The notes under the pieces were generated by a model, which saw only the letters and a list, made by a program, of their open reading frames with translations, was not told the origin of the DNA and made no database searches. DNA of 64,000 nt from Qipengyuania_B sp965214525 (lineage in GTDB: Bacteria; Pseudomonadota; Alphaproteobacteria; Sphingomonadales; Sphingomonadaceae), in assembly GCA_965214525.1 (NCBI GenBank), contig OZ243959.1:682001-746000 (forward strand), given 5' to 3'. Position 1 is the stretch's first letter. The number at the start of each line of letters is the position of its first letter. Position numbers and translations under genes: made by a program. Shown one piece after another: positions 44,889 through 52,357 of this stretch.

Positions 44889-46004
44889 CTAGCCGCTGGC
44901 ACCGTGGCCGAGCGCAAGATATTGATTGCTTTCCATTTCCTTCAGGCGGCTGACGGTACGGGCGAACTCGAAGCTTCCGTCGCCGCTAACGTATAATCGT
45001 TCCGGTTCGGTCTCGGCAGTGGCGAACAGCTTGACGCGGTTCTCGTATAGGGCGTCTATCAGCTTCGTGAACCGGATGGCCTCGTTGCGGTTGTCGGGCC
45101 CCATGCGAGGGATGCCCACAACAATAACCGAGTGATAATTTCGCGCAATCGCCAGATAATCCGAACTGCCGCGATTTTCGCCGCATAGCCGCCGATAGCT
45201 GAACACCGCGACCCCTTTAAGGCTTTTAGGAACGAACAGCTTGCGCCCGCCGCCAAGATCCAGTTCGCCGGAGGGCACATGCGCTGCGTCTTCGGGTTCG
45301 AAGTCGGTCAATCGAAAGAACGCCTCGCGTACCTGCTGCGTAGCGACGTCGCCCAGCGGCGTGTGCCAGGTATCGATGTCGCCCAAGCGTTCCAGCCGGT
45401 AGTCGGTGGGGCCGTTCAACGGCAGCACGTCCAATTCGGCTTCGATAAGGTCGATGAAAGGCAGGAACAGCGAACGGTTCAGCCCGTCCTTGTAAAGGTC
45501 AGCGGGAGGCCGGTTGCTGGTTGTCACGATAGTCACCTGCTCTTCGCGAATCAGGGCAGTGAACAGGCGGCCCAGGATGGCGGCATCGGCGGTATTCGTG
45601 ACCGCCATCTCGTCGAAGGCCAGGCAACGCACAGAATGCGCGATTCGTGCGGCCACGGCGGCGACAGGATGGGCCGTTTCAAGCGTTCGCTGCTCGCGGA
45701 GCATTGCGTCGACCTCGAGCATGAACGCATGGAAATGCACGCGCCGCTTCGCACCAATGGCGAGGGTTTCCACGAACAAGTCCATGAGCATCGACTTACC
45801 GCGTCCGACGCCGCCCCACATGTACAATCCGCGCACCGGCGGCGACGCGCGCCCGAACATCTTCGCCAGAATGCCGGGCTGCTTGCCGCGTTCCAATTCC
45901 TGTTGCGTTTTTGCGAGTGCGCGAACTGCGCTTTCCTGATCCGGGTCGCGGCGCAACTCCCCGCTGTTCACAAGCGCGCGATAGCGCTTCGACAATCCGC
46001 TCAA
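44889..46004 (-). CDS. zapE: ZapE/AFG1-like cell-division ATPase
   Basis: A 371-residue AFG1-family P-loop ATPase. Walker A GGVGRGKS is at 64-71 within LYMWGGVGRGKS, Walker B is CLAFDEM, and TSNRPP follows. E. coli ZapE binds FtsZ during constriction, while mitochondrial AFG1 handles membrane proteins; the role here is by homology. The start is TTG at 46004, overlapping the thioesterase stop as TTGA. Last gene of the sdhB-thioesterase-zapE set. Confidence 0.88.
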   Translation of the reverse strand: MSGLSKRYRALVNSGELRRDPDQESAVRALAKTQQELERGKQPGILAKMFGRASPPVRGLYMWGGVGRGKSMLMDLFVETLAIGAKRRVHFHAFMLEVDAMLREQRTLETAHPVAAVAARIAHSVRCLAFDEMAVTNTADAAILGRLFTALIREEQVTIVTTSNRPPADLYKDGLNRSLFLPFIDLIEAELDVLPLNGPTDYRLERLGDIDTWHTPLGDVATQQVREAFFRLTDFEPEDAAHVPSGELDLGGGRKLFVPKSLKGVAVFSYRRLCGENRGSSDYLAIARNYHSVIVVGIPRMGPDNRNEAIRFTKLIDALYENRVKLFATAETEPERLYVSGDGSFEFARTVSRLKEMESNQYLALGHGASG

Positions 46005-46453
46005 TTGCTGGCGCCCTTGCGAACCAACGCGCTGAACCCGGCAACCAGGTCGTCTTCCTGCACGACCTCGCCACGCAGGAACAGCAGGCGCCTGGTTTCC
46101 CGCCTTAGTTCGACCACCGCGTCCAGCGGCCGGTCCGCCTTGCCAACCCCGATGAATTGCGTCGAAAGTTCAAGCGTGACCGCCGGCCCGGCCTGTGCTT
46201 GCGTCAACAGATGCATCGCCGCGAATAGCGAAATGTCGATCAGCGATAGCGTCGTCGCACCGTGAATGACATCCTGCAGGTTGGTATGGCGCAGCTCAGG
46301 AAACATGCGCAAACGACACTGCTTGCCTTCCCGACGCGTCAGCAACTGCCCCATTACCACGGAGTTGAAGCGTGTGTTATCGCGCAGGTTCCAGGTGAAC
46401 CAACCCGGATGGTCGGGATGCTCCTGATAATCGAATGCAGCGCCAGCCAACAA
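46001..46453 (-). CDS. PaaI-type hotdog thioesterase
   Basis: About 150 residues of hotdog fold. VIHGATTLSLIDISLFAAM (residues about 66-84) is the PaaI-type active-site loop/helix region, and the following beta strands fit the acyl-CoA thioesterase class. The substrate is unknown. The TTG at 46453 (or the adjacent 46450) follows GGGGCGA and lies 11 bp past the sdhB stop; the open frame further upstream overlaps sdhB and does not look like protein. Coupled to zapE by TTGA. Confidence 0.75.
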   Translation of the reverse strand: MLAGAAFDYQEHPDHPGWFTWNLRDNTRFNSVVMGQLLTRREGKQCRLRMFPELRHTNLQDVIHGATTLSLIDISLFAAMHLLTQAQAGPAVTLELSTQFIGVGKADRPLDAVVELRRETRRLLFLRGEVVQEDDLVAGFSALVRKGASN

Positions 46454-46464
46454 TTCGCCCCGGC

Positions 46465-47247
46465 TTACAACTGGCGCTCGACCAGCATCTTCTTGGTTTC
46501 CGCGATCGCCTTGGCGGGGTTCAAACCCTTGGGGCAGACGTTGGCACAATTCATGATCGTGTGGCACCGATACAGGCGAAACGGGTCTTCCAATTGATCG
46601 AGCCGTTCCCCGGTCATCTCGTCGCGGCTGTCCGCGAGCCAGCGGTAGGCTTGCAACAGGATTGCCGGCCCCAGGAACTTGTCGGAATTCCACCAATAGC
46701 TAGGGCAAGCGCTTGAACAGCATGCGCACAGGATGCATTCGTACAATCCGTCGAGCCGTTCTCGCTGTTCAGGCGATTGCAACCGCTCCTTGCCGCTCGG
46801 TGTCGGGCTGACGGTCTGCAACCAGGGGCGAATGGAAGCATATTGCGCGAAGAAATGCGAAAAGTCCGGAACCAAGTCTTTCACCACATCCATACTGGGA
46901 AGGGGCGTGATACGCACCTGACCCTTCAGATCGGCGATGGCGGTCGTGCAGGCCAGGCCGTTCTTCCCGTTCATGTTCATCGAACAGGAGCCGCAAATGC
47001 CTTCCCGGCATGATCGGCGGAAGGTCAGCGTCGGATCGATGTCGTTCTTGATCTTGAACAGCGCATCGAGAACCATCGGACCGCAATGATCAAGATCGAT
47101 CTCGAAGGTGTCGTATCGCGGATTCGCGCCGCTTTCAGGATCGTAGCGATAGACTTTGAACTGCTTGATCCGGCCAGCCGTTTTCGACGAATGCGCTCGC
47201 CCTTCTCCTGTGATCCGAGAGTTCTTGGGAAGGGTAAAGGTAGCCAT
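46465..47247 (-). CDS. sdhB: Succinate dehydrogenase iron-sulfur subunit
   Basis: A 260-residue subunit carrying three Fe-S clusters between SdhA and the quinone. The [2Fe-2S] ligands are in SCREGICGSCSMNMNG, and the [4Fe-4S] and [3Fe-4S] ligands in CILCACCSSACPSYWW and CHTIMNCANVCPKG. It is far from sdhCDA (1501-4149) and on the opposite strand, leading a small operon with a thioesterase and zapE. Its own promoter must lie in the 243-bp divergent gap upstream. I see no second sdhA here. Confidence 0.96.
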   Translation of the reverse strand: MATFTLPKNSRITGEGRAHSSKTAGRIKQFKVYRYDPESGANPRYDTFEIDLDHCGPMVLDALFKIKNDIDPTLTFRRSCREGICGSCSMNMNGKNGLACTTAIADLKGQVRITPLPSMDVVKDLVPDFSHFFAQYASIRPWLQTVSPTPSGKERLQSPEQRERLDGLYECILCACCSSACPSYWWNSDKFLGPAILLQAYRWLADSRDEMTGERLDQLEDPFRLYRCHTIMNCANVCPKGLNPAKAIAETKKMLVERQL

Positions 47248-47389
47248 CGAAATCCTCGCAAACAGCGGTGTTTCCGGGATATTTAGCGTACAAAGAGTTC
47301 AGCACAAGGAGGTTGCAAGAAAGCGGACGGAGTCAAACTTCCACTTCGTATCATGAAACGACTGTAACGCCATGTCATAGAACGATTTT

Positions 47390-47411
47390 CCACGATAACC
47401 CCCTCTCGTGG
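47390..47411. other. Hairpin in the sdhB divergent gap
   Basis: CCACGA and TCGTGG form a perfect 6-bp stem with a 10-nt loop in the 47248-47490 gap between sdhB and the SDR gene. The gap also holds A+T-richer stretches near 47320-47380 and 47425-47445 suited to promoters. Confidence 0.3.
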
Positions 47412-47490
47412 TATCAACCCGTTGAATTTATCGAAACCTCACTTGCGTCGATGGATCACTAACCTAGTCTGGCCAATAGCAGGAGTACCG

Positions 47491-48222
47491 ATGACAGACA
47501 GGCAACTCAAGAATGTCGCGGTATTCGGCGCGACCGGCGGCATTGGACGAGCTATTTGCGATGTCCTTCTTGCCGACGCCAGTGTGGGTGCGTTGTATGC
47601 GGGCGGCCGGCATGCGCCGCGGTTCGAGGATGGCAGGGTAAGGCCCTTCAGCTTCGATCTTGCGGACGAACCGTCGATCGAAGCGGCGGCGCGCTTCATG
47701 GTTCCCCAGCCTCCGCAGACCATCATCGTTGCCACCGGCGCATTGACCTTGCCAGACGGAACCGGACCCGAGCGCAGTTTCCGAAAGCTCGACCCCGCGG
47801 CCATGCTGGCCATGTTTGGCATCAACACGATCGGCCCGGCATTGATCGCGAAACATTGCCTGCCGCTGATGCCCCGCCAAGGTCGGTCGGAGTTTGCAGC
47901 GTTATCCGCGCGGGTCGGTTCCATCTCGGATAATAAGCTGGGTGGTTGGCATAGCTACCGCGCGAGCAAGGCCGGCCTCAACATGTTGCTGCGAAACTTC
48001 GCCATTGAGTTGCGGCGAACGCACGCAGAGGCAATCGTGGTCGGCCTGCATCCCGGTACCGTGGACACGCGGCTATCCGAACCGTTCCAGAGCAACCTGC
48101 CCGAAGGCCAACTTACCGGACGCCATGAAGCGGCCCGTCGATTGCTGGCGGTCCTGGGCACCCTTAATCCCAGCGACAGCGGCAACCAATTCGACTATCG
48201 CGGGCGGGTGGTTCCCGCGTAG
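47491..48222 (+). CDS. SDR-family oxidoreductase (C-factor-like)
   Basis: A 243-residue short-chain dehydrogenase. GATGGIGRAI (about 13-22) is the nucleotide motif; SYRASKAGLNML supplies the Tyr/Lys pair and LSARVGSIS the Ser; GLHPGTVDTRLS follows. It is close to the C-factor (CsgA)-like branch. Substrate unknown. The ATG at 47491 has AGGAG upstream and removes an open but unlikely N-terminal stretch. Convergent with rne (38-bp gap). Confidence 0.82.
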   Translation: MTDRQLKNVAVFGATGGIGRAICDVLLADASVGALYAGGRHAPRFEDGRVRPFSFDLADEPSIEAAARFMVPQPPQTIIVATGALTLPDGTGPERSFRKLDPAAMLAMFGINTIGPALIAKHCLPLMPRQGRSEFAALSARVGSISDNKLGGWHSYRASKAGLNMLLRNFAIELRRTHAEAIVVGLHPGTVDTRLSEPFQSNLPEGQLTGRHEAARRLLAVLGTLNPSDSGNQFDYRGRVVPA

Positions 48223-48260
48223 CCTCCTGGCGAGGCGGCCAGGCGACTACCCTGCCACCA

Positions 48261-51002
48261 TTAGTTCCCAAAGGTACGTTGCCACCAGCCACGCCGCGTC
48301 GATTGTCCTTCGCTGTCGTTCTGAACGTCGTTGGCAACCACTTGATCCTGGGGCTGCGCATCGACGATCATGTTGTTGTCCTTCGCATGTGCTGCATCTT
48401 TCTGATCACCTGCCGGACGCGGTGCCATCCCGCGCGGCCTACCGGACGCTTCGTTCGCCCCGCCATCGTCGGCTGACATATCGGCAGGGCCTGAACCGTT
48501 CGTATGCTCCGCCGCGGGTTCGGCTTTTTTCCGGCTGCGCCGTTTGACCGGTTTAGCATCCTCGCCCTTCTTTCCATCATCGTCATTGTCGGCAGCTTCA
48601 TTATTCTTGGCAGCGCTGGCACGCTTGCGCCGGGGCTTCGTCGGTTTTTCAGCCGCCATCTGCTCCGCTGTTTCAGGAGCGCCATCCGGCCCGGCGACAA
48701 CGGCCATGTCCGCGACAACTTGGTCGGCCAACGGTTCGAGGTTCTCGGCGCTCGCCTCCAATTGCTCGGCGGACGGGGTCGATTGCTCTACCGATTGATC
48801 CTGGCTGCCGTTCGTTCGATTGCGATTGCCCGAACGGCCCCGCCCCCCGCGGCGCCGGCGTTTGGGCCGGCCTTCATCGCCCTCGTCGCTACCTCCTGGT
48901 TTCTGCTCGTCTCGATCGGAGGCATTGTCTTCGGTGTCCTCGTCCGAAGACGAGCTGGCATCATTCTGATCGCGTCCCTCGCCGCCGCCGCGAGAACGTC
49001 CCCCGCGACGCCGCCGACGTTTTCTGCCGCGCTGTTCGTCGTCCGCATTATCCTGGTCGGTATCCCCAGCCTCCTCATCTTCGTCATAGGCATCGGATTC
49101 TTCCTCCTCGTCAGGATCGACAGTGCGTTCGAATGCCACCTTCTGCGTCGGTCGCGGACCCGCGCTGGATACCGACATCTTGGCGCCTTCATCCTCCCCT
49201 TCGGGCAGGACTTCGATCGATACGCCATAGCGCCGCTCGATGTCCTGCAGGTCCGATCGTTTGGCGTTCAGCAGGTAGACGGCCGCCTCGGTGCTGGCAG
49301 ACAGCGTGATCTGACTGCCGCGACCCTTGCCGGCCTCCTCTTCGATAAGGCGCAGAGCCGACAAGCCAGCGCTTGATGCAGTGCGCACCAGGCCCGTGCC
49401 GTCGCAATGCGGGCAGGTGCGCGTTGTCGCCTCCAGCACTCCGGTGCGCAGCCGCTGGCGGCTCATCTCCATCAACCCGAAGCTCGAGATACGGCCAACT
49501 TGGATTCGCGCACGGTCGGATTTTAGTGAATCCTTCATGCACCGCTCGACCTTGCGGATATTATTGGATCGCTCCATGTCGATGAAGTCGATCACGACCA
49601 GACCAGCCATGTCGCGCAGGCGCAATTGGCGGGCAATTTCCTGGGCAGCCTCGATGTTCGTGCTGAACGCTGTGCGCTCGATGCTGTGTTCCTTGGTCGA
49701 GCGCCCAGAGTTGATATCGATCGATACCAACGCTTCGGTCGGGTTGATGACCAGGTAACCGCCAGACTTCAGCTGCACGACGGGGTCGTACATCGCTTTC
49801 AACTGTTCTTCCGCGCCATAGCGCTGGAACAGCGGCACGGGATCGGCATAGGATTTCACCCGGCGGGCATGGCTGGGCATCAGCATCTTCATGAACGCCT
49901 TGGCGGAGAGGTAACCCTCGTCCCCTTCGACCATCACCTCTTCGATTTCGCGATTGTACAGGTCGCGGATAGCCCGCTTGATCAGGTCGCTGTCGGAGTG
50001 GATCAGCGAAGGTGCCGTAGAACCAAGAGTGTTCTCGCGTATATCGTCCCACAAACGTGCAAGGTAATCGAAGTCACGCTTGATTTCCGTCTTCGTGCGG
50101 GACAGTCCTGCGGTGCGCACGATCAGGCCCATGCTCTTTGGCAAGGAGAGATCGGACACGACCTGTTTCAACCGTTTCCGATCACTTGCCGAGCTGATCT
50201 TGCGACTGATACCCCCGCCGTGGGAAGAATTGGGCATCAGCACGGTGTAACGCCCCGCCAAGCTAAGATAGGTCGTCAACGCGGCGCCCTTGTTGCCGCG
50301 TTCCTCCTTGACGACTTGTACCAACAGGACTTGCCGGCGCTGGATGACATCCTGGATTTTGTAGCGACGGCGAAGCGCCAAACGCTTTTCGCGCGCATCG
50401 TCCATCGCCTTGGCGCGATTGCGTACATTGCCTCTGCCGTTACGGCCCTGGGATGCGCGGCGCGACCCTCCGGCGTCTTCGTCAGCGTCGCCCTCCTCCG
50501 ATGACGGTTCTCCATCCTCGTCGGCATCCCCGTGATCATCGCCGTTTTCCATCTGCCCTTCTTCGATGGTAGCCACATGATCCTTGTCGGACGTGTCGAT
50601 CTCTTCCACGCCGTCGCTATCTTCGTCATCCAGAGCGTGAGCCGTGTCATCGTCACCCTCGAACGGCTCTCCGCTCTCGTCCTGCTCGGCGCGGATCCGT
50701 TCCTCTTCTTCGGCCGCCTGAGCTTCCTCGGCGAGCAATGCCTGACGATCCGCGGCGGGAATCTGGTAATAGTCAGGATGGATTTCGCTGAACGCTAGGA
50801 ATCCGTGCCGGTTGCCGCCGAAATCCACGAAGGCCGCCTGCAACGAGGGTTCGACCCGCGTGACCTTGGCCAGATAGATGTTCCCCTTGATCTGCCGATG
50901 TTCGGCGGATTCGAAATCGAACTCCTCAATCCGGTTTCCCTTGAGAACCGCCACCCGTGTTTCTTCCGAGTGGCGCGCATCGATAAGCATGCGCGTTGCC
51001 AT
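48261..51002 (-). CDS. rne: Ribonuclease E
   Basis: A 913-residue endoribonuclease of the RNase E/G family, core of the RNA degradosome. The S1 domain (about 35-250) is split by a roughly 110-residue acidic insert (about 90-200). Catalytic aspartates are in SIDINSGRST and VIDFIDMERS, and the Zn-link is CPHCDGTG. The C-terminal third is disordered, with acidic runs and arginine-rich patches (RKRRRRRGGRSRGG; RPKRRRRGGRGRSG), ending RRGWWQRTFGN. The ATG at 51002 is chosen on the family start MATRMLIDA. Confidence 0.94.
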   Translation of the reverse strand: MATRMLIDARHSEETRVAVLKGNRIEEFDFESAEHRQIKGNIYLAKVTRVEPSLQAAFVDFGGNRHGFLAFSEIHPDYYQIPAADRQALLAEEAQAAEEEERIRAEQDESGEPFEGDDDTAHALDDEDSDGVEEIDTSDKDHVATIEEGQMENGDDHGDADEDGEPSSEEGDADEDAGGSRRASQGRNGRGNVRNRAKAMDDAREKRLALRRRYKIQDVIQRRQVLLVQVVKEERGNKGAALTTYLSLAGRYTVLMPNSSHGGGISRKISSASDRKRLKQVVSDLSLPKSMGLIVRTAGLSRTKTEIKRDFDYLARLWDDIRENTLGSTAPSLIHSDSDLIKRAIRDLYNREIEEVMVEGDEGYLSAKAFMKMLMPSHARRVKSYADPVPLFQRYGAEEQLKAMYDPVVQLKSGGYLVINPTEALVSIDINSGRSTKEHSIERTAFSTNIEAAQEIARQLRLRDMAGLVVIDFIDMERSNNIRKVERCMKDSLKSDRARIQVGRISSFGLMEMSRQRLRTGVLEATTRTCPHCDGTGLVRTASSAGLSALRLIEEEAGKGRGSQITLSASTEAAVYLLNAKRSDLQDIERRYGVSIEVLPEGEDEGAKMSVSSAGPRPTQKVAFERTVDPDEEEESDAYDEDEEAGDTDQDNADDEQRGRKRRRRRGGRSRGGGEGRDQNDASSSSDEDTEDNASDRDEQKPGGSDEGDEGRPKRRRRGGRGRSGNRNRTNGSQDQSVEQSTPSAEQLEASAENLEPLADQVVADMAVVAGPDGAPETAEQMAAEKPTKPRRKRASAAKNNEAADNDDDGKKGEDAKPVKRRSRKKAEPAAEHTNGSGPADMSADDGGANEASGRPRGMAPRPAGDQKDAAHAKDNNMIVDAQPQDQVVANDVQNDSEGQSTRRGWWQRTFGN

Positions 51003-51138
51003 ATATGTGTCTCCAGCTGTCGAACCGCCGCCAAGCAGCGGGCCCGTCCCAGCATTTAATGGTGAAACCGCGCCCGATGAGCGACACGGTGCGATAGAAC
51101 CGGGCTCCGGCGACGATGTCGCCAGCTCCCAATGTCGT

Positions 51139-51169
51139 GTCTGCTGCAAGAAAAGCGCGTCTTGCAGAC
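51139..51169 (-). other. Hairpin 2 of rne leader
   Basis: GTCTGCTGCAAGA (51139-51151) pairs with TCTTGCAGAC (51160-51169), leaving TGC bulged and an 8-nt loop. It is the most stable-looking stem of the leader by eye. Confidence 0.5.
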
Positions 51170-51188
51170 GCTATCCGTCCTGCGCGTG

Positions 51189-51215
51189 CGCCATTGCCCA
51201 TCGGGTTCAATGGCG
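51189..51215 (-). other. Hairpin 3 of rne leader
   Basis: CGCCATTG/CAATGGCG (51189-51196 with 51208-51215) continues inward as CCC/GGG (51197-51199 with 51203-51205), with two bulged T and an ATC loop. Confidence 0.5.
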
Positions 51216-51411
51216 ACGCTAAGGATGCGGAACTTTTCATACTGCTGCGTCAACCTGTTTGTCTTAGGTATCGCCTGGTCAGGAGACAAAGCGAACAATC
51301 CGGCGACCTGCCGAAGGTACGGCGCCGTCCGAATTGGCCCAACGCTAGCATTACGGGGGCAAGGGGGCAACCGGATTGCAAAAAGCCGTTGGCGCATTAC
51401 ACAGCAGCGCG

Positions 51412-52287
51412 ATGGCTGCGCGGGAATGGATAGGGCCGAGCGTACTCGGGTTCGTCGCAGTGGCCGGCATCCTTTTGCTGCTGCACCTTGCTGGCTTGCT
51501 GCCGCTCCCCGCGCCGCCCAGCCCGGCCTACGTACAGCGGCTGTCGTTGGCGGCGGGTAACGGCGAGGCGTCACGTTCCAGTTTACGCGCGCAAGCCGAT
51601 CCACGGCCCCTAGTGGTGATCGACCCGGGCCATGGCGGCTTCGATCCCGGCGCCACGAATGCCGATTTGCGCGAAAAAGACATCGTGCTCGAACTTGCGC
51701 GAGCGCTCCGGACACGGCTGCTCGCTACTGGAAACGTCAGGGTGGCAATGACGCGAGATAGCGACGTCTTTGTGCCGATTGATGCGCGGGTGGCCTTGGC
51801 GCGCAATCTGAATGCCGATCTGTTCCTGTCGATCCACGCCGATGCGGCGGAAGGTGGCGACACGGCACAAGGCGCGAGCATCTACACGCTGTCGAACGAT
51901 GCTTCCAGCCGGGCTGCAGCGGCGTTCGCCAGGCGCGAAAACGAGTCCGCGCGTATCAACGGCTTGCGGATCGTCGACGAGGATGAGGGGGTCGCGTCGA
52001 TCCTGCTCGATTTGTCCCAACGCCGCAGCCAGGACCGCGCCGCACAATTCGCCAATTTGCTGGTTCGTGAGGGAGCCGAGCGAATCGCCTTTCACGAGCA
52101 GCCTCGCCGCAAGGCAGCCTTGCTGGTCCTGCGCGCGCCCGACATCCCCTCGGTGCTGTTTGAGGCCGGCTTCATCTCCAACTTCGCCGAAGCGCAGAAC
52201 ATGAGTTCGGCCGATGGACGCCGCCGCTTCGCCGATGCCACTGCGAACGCGATAATCCGGTTCTTTCGAGCAAACCCCCCGGCCTGA
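51412..52287 (+). CDS. N-acetylmuramoyl-L-alanine amidase
   Basis: A 291-residue Amidase_3 enzyme that splits peptide stems from peptidoglycan, often at division. An N-terminal membrane segment (about 8-29) anchors or exports it. VIDPGHGGFDPGA and KDIVLELA supply a zinc His and Glu, LFLSIHADA the second His, and VLFEAGFISN the catalytic Glu. No AMIN targeting domain is present. An ATG at 51412 or a TTG at 51376 could start it; both keep the anchor. PBP1A follows 70 bp downstream. Confidence 0.88.
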   Translation: MAAREWIGPSVLGFVAVAGILLLLHLAGLLPLPAPPSPAYVQRLSLAAGNGEASRSSLRAQADPRPLVVIDPGHGGFDPGATNADLREKDIVLELARALRTRLLATGNVRVAMTRDSDVFVPIDARVALARNLNADLFLSIHADAAEGGDTAQGASIYTLSNDASSRAAAAFARRENESARINGLRIVDEDEGVASILLDLSQRRSQDRAAQFANLLVREGAERIAFHEQPRRKAALLVLRAPDIPSVLFEAGFISNFAEAQNMSSADGRRRFADATANAIIRFFRANPPA

Positions 52288-52357
52288 AGCAGGACGCCAA
52301 AATGGCCGAACACAGACGTAATAGTCGCCAGTCATCTTCGTTCTGGCGAAAGACGGA

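Larger units (their letters stand above)
51003..51411 (-). promoter_or_regulatory. Long hairpin-rich leader upstream of rne
   Basis: This 409-bp divergent gap between rne and the amidase gene is the largest in the window and holds no convincing gene. Its rne-proximal half contains three strong hairpins: 51109-51123 (GGCGAC-GAT-GTCGCC), 51139-51169 (10 paired bases with one 3-nt bulge) and 51189-51215 (11 paired bases with a 2-nt bulge). They would be in the rne mRNA leader if its promoter lies beyond 51215. The remainder, 51216-51411, should hold both promoters; I see no clear -35/-10 pair. Confidence 0.5.
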
